NCBI GenBank assembly: GCA_964369475.1
Contig: CAYJFK010000019.1
Location: 1-40,251 of the forward strand
Length of the DNA: 40,251 nt
Direction: 5' to 3'
Source of the DNA: CAYJFK01 sp964369475
GTDB lineage: Bacteria; Bacillota; Clostridia; Oscillospirales; Feifaniaceae
This document shows, piece after piece, positions 8,455-16,550 of this stretch. The position numbers and the translations under genes were made by a program. Every line of letters begins with the position of its first letter. Position 1 is the first letter of the stretch. Under the pieces are notes generated by a model that was not told where the DNA came from, made no database searches, and worked only from the letters and a program-made list of their open reading frames with translations.

Positions 8455-9171
8455 CTACACGCTGTCCCTATATGTCTTTGGCGAAAGTCCTGTGTAATTC
8501 TTAAAGGCTCTGCTGAAATAGTGCTGATTTTTATATCCCACAGCGATTGCAATTTCCTTTATCGGTATGCTCTTTTGCTCTTTTAGCATTATCATGGCGC
8601 TTGTAATTCTAACCTTTGTTAGATAATCGGTAAAATGAAGTCCGACATCCTTTTTAAGCTTTCGAGTAAGGCTCGATGGGCTTATAAAAAAATGTGCGCA
8701 TACTGCCTCTATGTTAAGGTCGGGATTTGTCATGTTTTCCGCTATATACTTTTTATAATCCCCCTCCACATCGTGCGACTGCTCTTGTTTTTCCCCGCCG
8801 CTAAGCTCTGCAAAGCAACCTAACAGCGTTTTGTCGAAAAGATCTGCATCTACCGGTTTGAGCAAATATGCGTTGACCTTGTTCTGTATTGCCGCCTGTG
8901 CATACTCAAAGAGAGAATAGCCCGAAATTATAATTATGGCGACTTCGCTGTTATGCTCTCTTATCTTGGAAATAGCTGTAAGCCCGTCGAGCATCGGCAT
9001 GTTTATATCTATAATAATTATATCGGGACTGTGCTCTTTTGTCTTTGTCATTACTTCAAGACCGTCGCAGGCCGTTATGATCTCTGATATTTTATCGCCA
9101 TGCCGTGCAAGCATGTTTGATATTGTGGCTCGCATCATGCTCTCATCATCCGCTATAAGTATCTTAAACAC
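8455..9171 (-). CDS. Response regulator, AraC-type output (YesN family)
   Basis: A 238-residue DNA-binding response regulator. The receiver domain (1-120) has acidic DDE at 8-10, phospho-acceptor Asp55 in IIIIDINMP and conserved Lys105 in LLKPVD. The C-terminal 100 residues carry two AraC-type helix-turn-helices, the second in the canonical IAIAVGYKNQHYFSRAFKNYTGLSPKTYR form. It is shorter than many YesN proteins because the linker is brief. GTG start at 9171 sits 6 nt after GGGAGG and lies inside the end of the upstream kinase gene (8-nt overlap), so the pair is cotranslated. The divergent LysM flavin reductase is the most likely target; this is inferred from position. Confidence 0.92.
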   Translation of the reverse strand: MFKILIADDESMMRATISNMLARHGDKISEIITACDGLEVMTKTKEHSPDIIIIDINMPMLDGLTAISKIREHNSEVAIIIISGYSLFEYAQAAIQNKVNAYLLKPVDADLFDKTLLGCFAELSGGEKQEQSHDVEGDYKKYIAENMTNPDLNIEAVCAHFFISPSSLTRKLKKDVGLHFTDYLTKVRITSAMIMLKEQKSIPIKEIAIAVGYKNQHYFSRAFKNYTGLSPKTYRDSV

Positions 9172-10864
9172 TAAGGCCCTCCCGATTTATTTTTATAGTA
9201 ACGCACGTACCGACACCGAACTTGCTCGATATGTCAAAATACGAGCCCTTACCGCAGTGAAGCAGTACCCTTTGACTTACATTGTTAAGCCCGAAATTTT
9301 CCTTCGACACGTCGGATTTTAAATTCTCCCTAACATGCACAAGGCGCTCCTCTCCTATTCCTATGCCGTTATCTGTAACTGTAATTACAGCAAAATCGCC
9401 CTCGGCGTATACCTTTACATCTATCTTGCCAAGCTTTTTCTCGTGCTTTAGTCCGTGGTATATTGCATTTTCTATAAGAGGTTGAAGTATTAGCTTTGGC
9501 ACCGTTATTTCTCCTAAGCTCTCGTCGACCTCAAAGGAGTAACTAACGGTATCGCTATATCTAAACTCCTGTATTTCAAGGTAGTTTTTTGCATGTTCCA
9601 CCTCTCTCTTAAGGCTTATTATATCGTTTCCATCGCTAAGCGCCGTTTTGAAAAATCCCGAAAGACAGTCGATATAATGCGCCACATCGGTAGCTCCTTG
9701 CTCCTCCGACAGCCATTTTAAAGAGGCAAGCGTGTTGTACAAAAAGTGCGGATTTATCTGAGCTTGAAGTGCCGACTGATACGCCCTTCTTTTTTGCTCC
9801 TCTGTTGTCGATATTTTTTCTATAAGCTCCTCTATCGTGCTTAGCATAAGATTGTATGTCTGCCCGAGAAAATATATCTCGTCTTTGCCCGTCGACTCGT
9901 AGTAGTCTGTCAAGTTACCCTCGTTTACACTTATCATCTTACTTTGCAACTTTTTAATGGGTCGCACAATACTAAGCGATACAAAATGAGCAAAAACCAA
10001 ACTAAGCAAACATAGTATCGCCATAACTATTTGGAGCGAGCTCGTTATCTCGTTTGTGTTGGCAAAAATCGCATCGTTTTCCATCTTGGTGCAGAGCATC
10101 CAATCGTCGAAAAGTTGCACTTCGGAGTAAAATACCATGCTGTCATCTAAGGTAATATGACCGCTCTCTTTATAAATCTCGGTGAAGTTTTCTGTAAGTG
10201 TGCTCTTTTCGGCAACGCTTAGCACATTTCTAAATTCAACAGCATTCATGGTGTAGACCTCACCGTTTTTATTCATAAGCCACGATGTGCCGCCAAAGAC
10301 ATTAACTTGATTTAGTATTTCCTTTACCTTTTCTACATTTATTCCGCTTATAAAGAGTGTATCGTGATAGTTCGTGTAGCTCTCTATCGGGTAGTATATT
10401 AAAAAATATGTCTCACCAAGCCTCTCTATTGTTATGGGCTCTGATGTTAGGTATTCTTCGGGGGAGTGGTATATCTCTCTAAAGTCGTCGAGCGGAATAA
10501 GGCGAAATGTATCCTCGCCGTTTACCCATGTGTCGCCGTCGAGCGTTCCGTATGCAAATAGGTCGTCGTGCGGCCCGTCGCTCTCCCCTTTTGCCGTTAC
10601 TATTTGGTCTACATATGGTTGCATCTCGACAGGGTCTCCCGATTTAAAGGCAGGTAGTTCTGCTAAAAGTCTAAATTCGTTAATTGTCGTTTGTAGCCAA
10701 AGCCCAAGTTCTTCAGATTTTGCGCTGTTTAATATGCTTGTCTGTTCAATGGCTACCTTGCTGTTTTCCGTTTTAACCGAGCTTACAACTATGCCGTACA
10801 AGGCAAAAAAAGATGCTACAAGGCAGAGCGTTATAACAGACATTATTTTACTTCTTATCGACAT
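9164..10864 (-). CDS. Sensor histidine kinase (YesM family) with extracellular sensing domain
   Basis: A 566-residue membrane sensor kinase partnered with the overlapping AraC-type regulator. TM1 lies at about residues 6-30, followed by an extracytoplasmic domain of about 245 residues (dCache-like, with a YFLIYYPI strand), TM2 at about 277-300 and a HAMP linker. The His_kinase block is QINPHFLYNTL with the phospho-acceptor His near residue 373. The ATPase has N-box IENAIYHG and G-box DNGIGIG. ATG at 10864 follows GGGGGGAG with good spacing and is chosen over the in-frame ATG at 10885. Many YesM kinases sense carbohydrates; the gene next door suggests a redox substrate instead (inference). Confidence 0.92.
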   Translation of the reverse strand: MSIRSKIMSVITLCLVASFFALYGIVVSSVKTENSKVAIEQTSILNSAKSEELGLWLQTTINEFRLLAELPAFKSGDPVEMQPYVDQIVTAKGESDGPHDDLFAYGTLDGDTWVNGEDTFRLIPLDDFREIYHSPEEYLTSEPITIERLGETYFLIYYPIESYTNYHDTLFISGINVEKVKEILNQVNVFGGTSWLMNKNGEVYTMNAVEFRNVLSVAEKSTLTENFTEIYKESGHITLDDSMVFYSEVQLFDDWMLCTKMENDAIFANTNEITSSLQIVMAILCLLSLVFAHFVSLSIVRPIKKLQSKMISVNEGNLTDYYESTGKDEIYFLGQTYNLMLSTIEELIEKISTTEEQKRRAYQSALQAQINPHFLYNTLASLKWLSEEQGATDVAHYIDCLSGFFKTALSDGNDIISLKREVEHAKNYLEIQEFRYSDTVSYSFEVDESLGEITVPKLILQPLIENAIYHGLKHEKKLGKIDVKVYAEGDFAVITVTDNGIGIGEERLVHVRENLKSDVSKENFGLNNVSQRVLLHCGKGSYFDISSKFGVGTCVTIKINREGLSV

Positions 10865-10936
10865 AAGCTCCCCCCTTGATAACATGATACAGTTTTAACG
10901 CTGCGAATGATATAAAAACTCGAAATATGCGTTTAT

Positions 10937-10965
10937 AGTATAAACTAATGCCGTTAAAATGTAAA
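10937..10965 (-). promoter_or_regulatory. Promoter of the two-component operon with overlapping palindrome
   Basis: Minus strand: TTTACA (10960-10965), 17-nt spacer, TATACT (10937-10942). A 15-nt palindrome GTTTATAGTATAAAC (10931-10945) covers the -10 element and could be an operator. The divergent reductase has only weak -10 candidates here, compatible with activator dependence. Confidence 0.65.
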
Positions 10966-11054
10966 TACAAAGTAAAATAAGTATGATAAAATAGCTACAA
11001 TATGGATGGTTAAGCAATCTACAAACCATCACAAAAGAATTGGAGGACGAAAAA

Positions 11055-13286
11055 ATGCGCAAAACACGCACACTTTCCCTAATCCTTGCACTTGTTATGG
11101 CCTTAGGCCTTGTCGGCGGTGCGGCTTCTTACACAGTACAGTCCGGAGACGTACTTTGGAGAATAGCAGAGGACTTTGGCACAGACTATAAGTCGCTTGC
11201 AGCGGCAAACGGTATTGACAATCCAAATCTTATATTCCCCGGTCAAGTAATCACATGGGGCGAGGAAGCTACGGTAGAGCCTACTCCCGAACCCACACCC
11301 GAAGTTGAAATGACATACTACACAGGCTCGGCACAGGGCTTTGGCGGCGCAGTTGAGGTAACACTCGGCTATGAGGGCGATACGCTTGTCGACGTTAAGG
11401 TTGTCGGAGCAGGCGAAACAGCAGGCATTGGCACAAAGGCAATCGAAGCTATGCCTGCAATGATATTAGCAGCAGGCAGCGCAGATGTAGACAGCGTTGC
11501 AGGCGCAACAGTAACTGCCGATGCTATCAAGGCGGCTACAAAGGCAGCTATGGACGAGAAAATGGGCGTTGAGAAGCCAGTTGTTGAGGCCGACAAGGTT
11601 CAGACAGCGACAGCTACGGCTATGGGGTATGGCGGAAATATGACTGTTGAAGTCATGGCAACAGGTACAGAGATAACCTCTGTTAAGGTAACGGAGCACG
11701 ATGAGTCGATGGGTATCGGCACACATGCTATCGATAGAATTCCTGTGGCAATGGTAGAGCATCAGAGCATAGCTATCGACAGCATCGCAGGCGCATCGGT
11801 AACCTCGGGCGCAATAAAGTCGGCTGTTGCCACAGCGCTTGCTAAGATGGGACTTGACAGTGCAGACTATCAGACAGAGCCTGTTATTAATCAGGCGGCA
11901 ATAGCAGATAAAACATTTGACGTTGTCGTACTCGGCGCAGGTGGTGCCGGACTTTCGGCTGCTATTGAGGCAAAATTAAATGGTGCAGATAGTGTTGTTC
12001 TCGTTGAGAAGATGGCCTTTGCAGGCGGTAATACAATTCTCTCATATGCCGATCTCGCTGCCCCCGGCAACTGGCTACAGGTAGAAAAGGGCATTGAAGA
12101 CAGTGCAGAACTTATGGCACAAGAAATGTGGGAGGGCGGCGGCAAGCTTGCTCGAAAAGAAATTGTAGATGTTGTATCATACAATTCATTATCGGCCGCA
12201 AACTGGTTAAAAGATTATGTAGGAGTTGAATATACCGACTATCTTGTACAAGAAGGTGGACATTCTCTGCCTCGTGCAGTAGAGCCTATAGGTAAAGGTA
12301 GCGGAATGGTTCTCCCGCTGGTAGATAAAGCAGTGGAACTTGGTGTTGAAATATTCTATAATACCGAAGCAAAAGAGTTTGTGGTAGATGAGAACGGTAG
12401 GCTAATCGGCACAGTTGTTGAGCGTGATGGAGTAAAGGCTGTATTTACGGCAACGAGTGGAACGGTGCTTGCAACGGGCGGCTTTGGTGCAAACATCGAA
12501 ATGAGAGAAAAGTATAACACACTTTGGGCAACACTCGACAATAGCGTCCCTACCACAAACTCCCCGGCAATAACAGGTGACGGTATAGTTATGGCTGAGA
12601 AAATCGGCGCAAAACTAGAAGGTATGGAGTATGTTCAGCTTTACCCCTTTGCAAATCCATACACAGGTGTATACTATGGCTATGAATCCCCGATATGGAG
12701 CAGCGAGGGCTTTGCATACATAAATCAAGATGGCAACAGATTTGTTAATGAATTATCTACACGTAAAGAGCGTTCCGACGGCATACTTGCCCAAGACGGT
12801 CATGTTATAGGTCTTTACAATCAAGAGGTTGCCGACAGAATGGGTCTTGAGGAACTACATGCAAAGGAATATGCAATAACGCTTGAACAAGGTGTGTTCT
12901 ACAAGGCAGATACCCTTGAGGAGATTGCTGAGTACTTTGACATTAATGCGGAAAATCTTGTTAAAACTATGGATAACTATAACAAGTACATGGAAGATGG
13001 TGTTGATCCGGAGTTTGGTAGAACAACGAGCTTGGTTCCCATGAACGGTGGCCCATGGTATGCGATGATAGGCGTGCCTACTGTTCATCATACAATGGGT
13101 GGCGTTATGATCGACGAGGAAGCACGTGTTATAAGCAACGATAATACACCTATAGACGGTCTGTTTGCGGCAGGCGAGGTTACAGGCAGTGTACATGGCA
13201 ATAACCGCCTTGGCACTTGCGCAATCACAGATATCGTGGTATTCGGTCGAATAGCAGGTGCAAATGCAGCGGCAGGCGTTAAATAA
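11055..13286 (+). CDS. Secreted LysM-FMN_bind-FMN_bind-FAD flavin reductase (fumarate/urocanate reductase family)
   Basis: A 743-residue extracellular flavoprotein. Signal peptide at residues 1-25, one LysM peptidoglycan-binding domain (about 26-69), a PEPTPEPTPE linker, two FMN_bind domains and a flavocytochrome-c type FAD/catalytic domain (about 285-741). The predicted covalent-FMN threonines are Thr154 (AGATVT) and Thr250 (AGASVT). The FAD site begins VVLGAGGAGLSAAIEAK. Family catalytic residues are visible: Arg570 (FVNELSTR, proton-donor position), His678 (VHHTMGG) and Arg718 (GNNRLG). There is no heme domain. By family it reduces an activated C=C bond outside the membrane using electrons passed through the FMNs; flavinylation would need ApbE, not seen here. 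The substrate is unknown. ATG follows GGAGG by 8 nt, and a terminator follows the gene. Confidence 0.9.
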   Translation: MRKTRTLSLILALVMALGLVGGAASYTVQSGDVLWRIAEDFGTDYKSLAAANGIDNPNLIFPGQVITWGEEATVEPTPEPTPEVEMTYYTGSAQGFGGAVEVTLGYEGDTLVDVKVVGAGETAGIGTKAIEAMPAMILAAGSADVDSVAGATVTADAIKAATKAAMDEKMGVEKPVVEADKVQTATATAMGYGGNMTVEVMATGTEITSVKVTEHDESMGIGTHAIDRIPVAMVEHQSIAIDSIAGASVTSGAIKSAVATALAKMGLDSADYQTEPVINQAAIADKTFDVVVLGAGGAGLSAAIEAKLNGADSVVLVEKMAFAGGNTILSYADLAAPGNWLQVEKGIEDSAELMAQEMWEGGGKLARKEIVDVVSYNSLSAANWLKDYVGVEYTDYLVQEGGHSLPRAVEPIGKGSGMVLPLVDKAVELGVEIFYNTEAKEFVVDENGRLIGTVVERDGVKAVFTATSGTVLATGGFGANIEMREKYNTLWATLDNSVPTTNSPAITGDGIVMAEKIGAKLEGMEYVQLYPFANPYTGVYYGYESPIWSSEGFAYINQDGNRFVNELSTRKERSDGILAQDGHVIGLYNQEVADRMGLEELHAKEYAITLEQGVFYKADTLEEIAEYFDINAENLVKTMDNYNKYMEDGVDPEFGRTTSLVPMNGGPWYAMIGVPTVHHTMGGVMIDEEARVISNDNTPIDGLFAAGEVTGSVHGNNRLGTCAITDIVVFGRIAGANAAAGVK

Positions 13287-13305
13287 TACAATCCTCAATT
13301 TTTTG

Positions 13306-13350
13306 GAGCTTCGCCCATGTTTACGCATGTCATGGGCGAAGCTCATTTTT
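13306..13350 (+). terminator. Rho-independent terminator between the two flavin reductases
   Basis: A perfect 14-bp stem (13306-13319 with 13331-13344), an 11-nt loop and a T-rich tail. It separates the two paralogous reductase genes into distinct transcription units. Confidence 0.85.
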
Positions 13351-13358
13351 TATCTGTC

Positions 13359-13388
13359 TTGTTAATTACATGTTATGTATGCTATAAT
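13359..13388 (+). promoter_or_regulatory. Promoter of the lipoprotein flavin reductase
   Basis: TTGTTA (13359-13364), 18-nt spacer, TATAAT (13383-13388). The expected transcript start falls between this and ATG 13414. This rules out the longer reading frame that starts at 13375, inside the promoter. Confidence 0.7.
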
Positions 13389-13413
13389 AAATCAAAAACG
13401 ATTAGGGAAGGCT

Positions 13414-15213
13414 ATGAAAAAATTCTTTGCATGTTTTATATTTGTCTTCTCGTCAGCATTTTTGGCTTCTTGCACATCTGATATTAACCCAAATGATGAT
13501 GCGGAGATAAGGCAAAGTATCAATCTTTACCGGGGAGAAGCAGAAGGGTATGGTGGCGCAATTACAGTTGAGGTCGCTTTGACCGATAAGGAGATATCTT
13601 CTGTTGTTGTGCTCTCTCACAGCGAGACGGCAAGCATAGCGGATATTGCTTTGTCAGACATACCTAAAATTATTGTGGACGAGCAGACGCTTGCTGTAGA
13701 TGTTGTTTCGGGTTCTACTGTAACATCAAACGCAATTATAGAAGCCGCTGCGTCAGCTCTATTGTCTGCTGGGGTAGATGTGTCTGCCATGGCTAACAAG
13801 TCAAACTCCATCGCACCGGAAAGATTAGTCGAAGGCAAATCGTATGATGTTATTGTAATAGGTGCAGGCGGCGCAGGGCTTTCTGCTGCAATCGAAGCGA
13901 AGCTAAGTGGCGCAGATAACGTACTGATAATAGAAAAAATGCCTTTTGCCGGAGGTAACACACTTTTGTCGTGTGGCGAAATGGCTGTTCCCGGCAACTG
14001 GGAGCAAGATGATGTAGGTGTCGAGGATAGCGAAAAATTATATGCCAGTGACATATACATTGGCGGCGGCGGTGTTGCAAGGCTTGAAATGGTGGAAACC
14101 TTTGCCTCAAATGCTATGGATGCCGCCTTCTGGGTCAGAGATTTTATTGGTGTAGAGTTTAGAGATGATTATCTTGGTGCTGAGGGTGGCCACAGTGTCG
14201 GGAGAACCTTACGCCCTATTGATTTAGGTGCAGGAATTATCTCCCCCCTTCTTAACAAAGCAGAAGAGCTCGGCGTTGATATAATGCACAACACAAAAGC
14301 TACAGAACTGATAAAAGACGACGATACAGGCCGGGTAGTGGCTGTTTCGGTATTGAGAGATGATCATTCAGTTACAATGACAGCATTAAAAGGGATTGTT
14401 GTAGCAACCGGTGGTTTTAGCGCAAATATAGAGATGAGAGAGCATTACAATTCCTCTTGGGAAACGCTTGATGGATCTATAGCTACATCAAACTCGCCTG
14501 CAAGCATGGGAGATGGAATAATAATGGCCGAAAAAATAGGTGCACAGCTTGAAGGTATGGAATATATACAACTTTATCCTTTTAACAATCCTGCAACCGG
14601 AATTTACCACAACATCGAAGCCCCCAGTTGGCTAAGTGAAGGGCACTTTTATGTCAACCAAAGCGGCAACCGCTTTGTCAATGAGATGGCTACACGTGAC
14701 GTGCGTGCACGTGCTATACTGGAGCAAGATGGGCTTGTTTATGCGATATATAGTCAAGAGGTCGCAGACCGTTTGGGGCTTGAGGAGGAGTTTGCCGACG
14801 ACTATGCAAAGTCGCTCGAACAGGGGGTCTTTTACAAGGCCGATACCATCGAGGAAATAGCGGCTTACTTTGATATAAATGCCGCCAATTTGCAAATTAC
14901 GCTCGATCAGTACAACCACTACATGCAAAATGGCGGCGACCCCTTTGGCCGCAATACAGCCATGGTGCCGATGGAGGAGGGGCCTTGGTTTATTCTAAGC
15001 GGCGTTGTAACGGTGCATCACACTATGGGTGGCATTATGATAGACGAGATGGCGCACGTTATAGACACAGAGGGCAACATTATGGAGGGGCTCTATGCCG
15101 CAGGCGAGGTTACAGGCAGTACCCACGGAAACAACAGGGTGGGCTCTGTGTCTATTCCCGATATAATTGTCTTTGGCCGTATAGCCGGAACAAATGCGGC
15201 TTTAGGCAAGTGA
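13414..15213 (+). CDS. Lipoprotein FMN_bind-FAD flavin reductase (fumarate/urocanate reductase family)
   Basis: A 599-residue paralogue of the preceding reductase. A lipoprotein signal ends in LASC with the lipidated Cys20. One FMN_bind domain has its predicted flavinylated Thr104 (SGSTVT). The FAD/catalytic domain starts VIVIGAGGAGLSAAIEAK, with Arg428 (FVNEMATR), His535 (VHHTMGG) and a GNNRVG arginine. LysM and the second FMN domain are missing, so it should sit on the outer face of the membrane rather than in the wall. It likely reduces a related acceptor or accepts electrons nearer the membrane; both are inference. The last third of the gene looks richer in G+C at third codon positions than the first two thirds. 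ATG 13414 is set by the promoter and the AGGGAAGG site. Confidence 0.9.
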   Translation: MKKFFACFIFVFSSAFLASCTSDINPNDDAEIRQSINLYRGEAEGYGGAITVEVALTDKEISSVVVLSHSETASIADIALSDIPKIIVDEQTLAVDVVSGSTVTSNAIIEAAASALLSAGVDVSAMANKSNSIAPERLVEGKSYDVIVIGAGGAGLSAAIEAKLSGADNVLIIEKMPFAGGNTLLSCGEMAVPGNWEQDDVGVEDSEKLYASDIYIGGGGVARLEMVETFASNAMDAAFWVRDFIGVEFRDDYLGAEGGHSVGRTLRPIDLGAGIISPLLNKAEELGVDIMHNTKATELIKDDDTGRVVAVSVLRDDHSVTMTALKGIVVATGGFSANIEMREHYNSSWETLDGSIATSNSPASMGDGIIMAEKIGAQLEGMEYIQLYPFNNPATGIYHNIEAPSWLSEGHFYVNQSGNRFVNEMATRDVRARAILEQDGLVYAIYSQEVADRLGLEEEFADDYAKSLEQGVFYKADTIEEIAAYFDINAANLQITLDQYNHYMQNGGDPFGRNTAMVPMEEGPWFILSGVVTVHHTMGGIMIDEMAHVIDTEGNIMEGLYAAGEVTGSTHGNNRVGSVSIPDIIVFGRIAGTNAALGK

Positions 15214-15259
15214 TGCACTGCTTTCTTAGCCTCTTAGATATGTTAAAAAATATTCTTAT

Positions 15260-15288
15260 TTGAAAGTATAGTTTTAATATGCTATAAT
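15260..15288 (+). promoter_or_regulatory. Promoter of the YheO-like regulator
   Basis: TTGAAA (15260-15265), 17-nt spacer, TATAAT (15283-15288), about 65 nt upstream of the start codon. Confidence 0.75.
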
Positions 15289-15354
15289 TATTTTCGGGCA
15301 AATGTTAATAACTCGCTAAACATGCTTCGTTAGATCTATATACTTGGAGGACGT

Positions 15355-15996
15355 ATGAGTTTCGAAAATCAAAGAGAATCTCTGATAGGGATGGTAAAAG
15401 GAATAGCTAAAATGATGGGCGACAACACCGAAGTAACCCTTCATGATTTAAAAAAACAAGAGATCGTACATATCGAAAACGGGCATATCACAAACCGAGA
15501 GGTCGGTATGTCTATGGATATGCGGGTATATGAATCTATTCGAATGATGAGCGACAATGATGGTCATTGGATTGGATATAAAAGCGAAACCGAAGATGGT
15601 TTAGAACTACGTGCAAGTCATTTCATTATTAAGGATAGCGAGGGCGTGGAGGTTGCGCTTATATGCGTTAACCAAGATGTAAGCGAGCTTCGAGTTGCTA
15701 AAAATGTTATAGAAAAACTGCTTGGCACTAACAATATGTCGCCCGTTGTAGATACCGATAGCAATATGAACTTTCTGCAAAAGGTTGCCATTAACACAAT
15801 CTTATCTGAAATTGAACGCCTTAAGCCGTACAGGCTTGATACAAAACAGGCAAAGTTAATGCTTATAGAGAGGTTAGATCTTGCAGGTGTGTTTTCCCTT
15901 CGAGATTCGGTTGTTTTTATCTGCGACTTTTTGTCTATTTCTCAAGCTACATTCTATAACTATCATAAAGAGATAAAAAACAGAAAAGAAGAGTAA
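15355..15996 (+). CDS. YheO-like PAS-domain transcriptional regulator
   Basis: A 213-residue regulator of the YheO/DauR type. Residues 8-120 form the YheO-like PAS domain, which opens with a helix and a TEVTLHDL...IVHIENGHITNREVG segment. Residues 150-210 form a helix-turn-helix (LAGVFSLRDSVVFICDFLSISQATFYNYHKEI) of the kind that ends these proteins. Members often sense amino acids or their derivatives. ATG follows GGAGG closely. The gene has its own promoter and terminator and lies between the flavin reductases and the 2-oxoacid oxidoreductase genes, so it may control either. An inverted repeat in the downstream leader is a candidate binding site. Confidence 0.85.
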   Translation: MSFENQRESLIGMVKGIAKMMGDNTEVTLHDLKKQEIVHIENGHITNREVGMSMDMRVYESIRMMSDNDGHWIGYKSETEDGLELRASHFIIKDSEGVEVALICVNQDVSELRVAKNVIEKLLGTNNMSPVVDTDSNMNFLQKVAINTILSEIERLKPYRLDTKQAKLMLIERLDLAGVFSLRDSVVFICDFLSISQATFYNYHKEIKNRKEE

Positions 15997-16022
15997 TGCT
16001 TGTTTTATAATAAAAAATATTT

Positions 16023-16064
16023 ATACCACCTTTAATTGCAACATGTTAAAGGTGGTATTTTTTT
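16023..16064 (+). terminator. Rho-independent terminator of the YheO-like regulator
   Basis: A 13-bp stem (16023-16035 with 16046-16058), 10-nt loop, then a T-run. It starts 27 nt after the stop codon. Confidence 0.85.
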
Positions 16065-16177
16065 ATATATTTTAGAAATAAATTATAATAATTAAAATCT
16101 GATATATATATTATTCACAATATTTTAACATGCTTTTTGTAAAATTGCACAATTTATAGGTTATTTTAATTTTAATA

Positions 16178-16340
16178 TTGACTTTTTGCGCAAATTACCA
16201 TAATATATCACCATAAAGTTATAACGTTTTTTGTTTTCATTTAAAATAATTTTCTAAAATAAAGTAGAAAATTTTTATAATTCAAGAAATCGAATGATCA
16301 GCCCCCCTTTGCGTTATAATGAGTTAATGGAGGAGAATTC
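16178..16340 (+). promoter_or_regulatory. Promoter and long AT-rich leader of the 2-oxoacid oxidoreductase operon
   Basis: TTGACT (16178-16183), 17-nt spacer, TAATAT (16201-16206), followed by about 128 nt of leader before the GGAGGAG site. The leader contains an inverted repeat AATTTTCTA-N8-TAGAAAATT (16248-16256/16265-16273), a candidate operator. A TATAAT at 16315-16320 lacks a matching -35 and would leave almost no leader. The stretch 16065-16177 is very AT-rich and holds nothing recognisable. Confidence 0.6.
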
Positions 16341-16547
16341 ATGAAAGTTAAAATCAACGAAAAAATCTGCAAAGCTTGTGCGCTATGTGTGCGTGCATGT
16401 CCAAAAAAGGTTCTCGAGCTTGGTGCAAAGATCAATCAAAATGGCTATAACTACGCTGTGATAAACAACGAGGACGCTTGCATTAGCTGTGCTGCTTGCG
16501 CAATTAATTGTCCTGACATGGCTATCACAGTTTATAAGGAGGTATAG
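16341..16547 (+). CDS. Ferredoxin-type (delta) subunit of 2-oxoacid:ferredoxin oxidoreductase
   Basis: A 68-residue protein with two [4Fe-4S] clusters of the 2[4Fe-4S] ferredoxin type: CKACALCVRACP at residues 11-22 and CISCAACAINCP near 49-60. It is followed after 3 nt by the alpha subunit, so it is the electron-carrying subunit of the KorDABC/VorDABC complex. It passes electrons from the TPP site to soluble ferredoxin. ATG sits after GGAGGAG. Confidence 0.92.
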   Translation: MKVKINEKICKACALCVRACPKKVLELGAKINQNGYNYAVINNEDACISCAACAINCPDMAITVYKEV

Positions 16548-16550
16548 GAA

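Noticed and set aside
13375..13413. Longer N-terminus of the lipoprotein reductase
   Set aside because: It overlaps the promoter -10, lacks a ribosome site and would bury the lipoprotein signal.
16315..16320. TATAAT as the oxidoreductase operon -10
   Set aside because: No -35 at proper distance, and the transcript would start at the ribosome site. TTGACT-17-TAATAT upstream is better.
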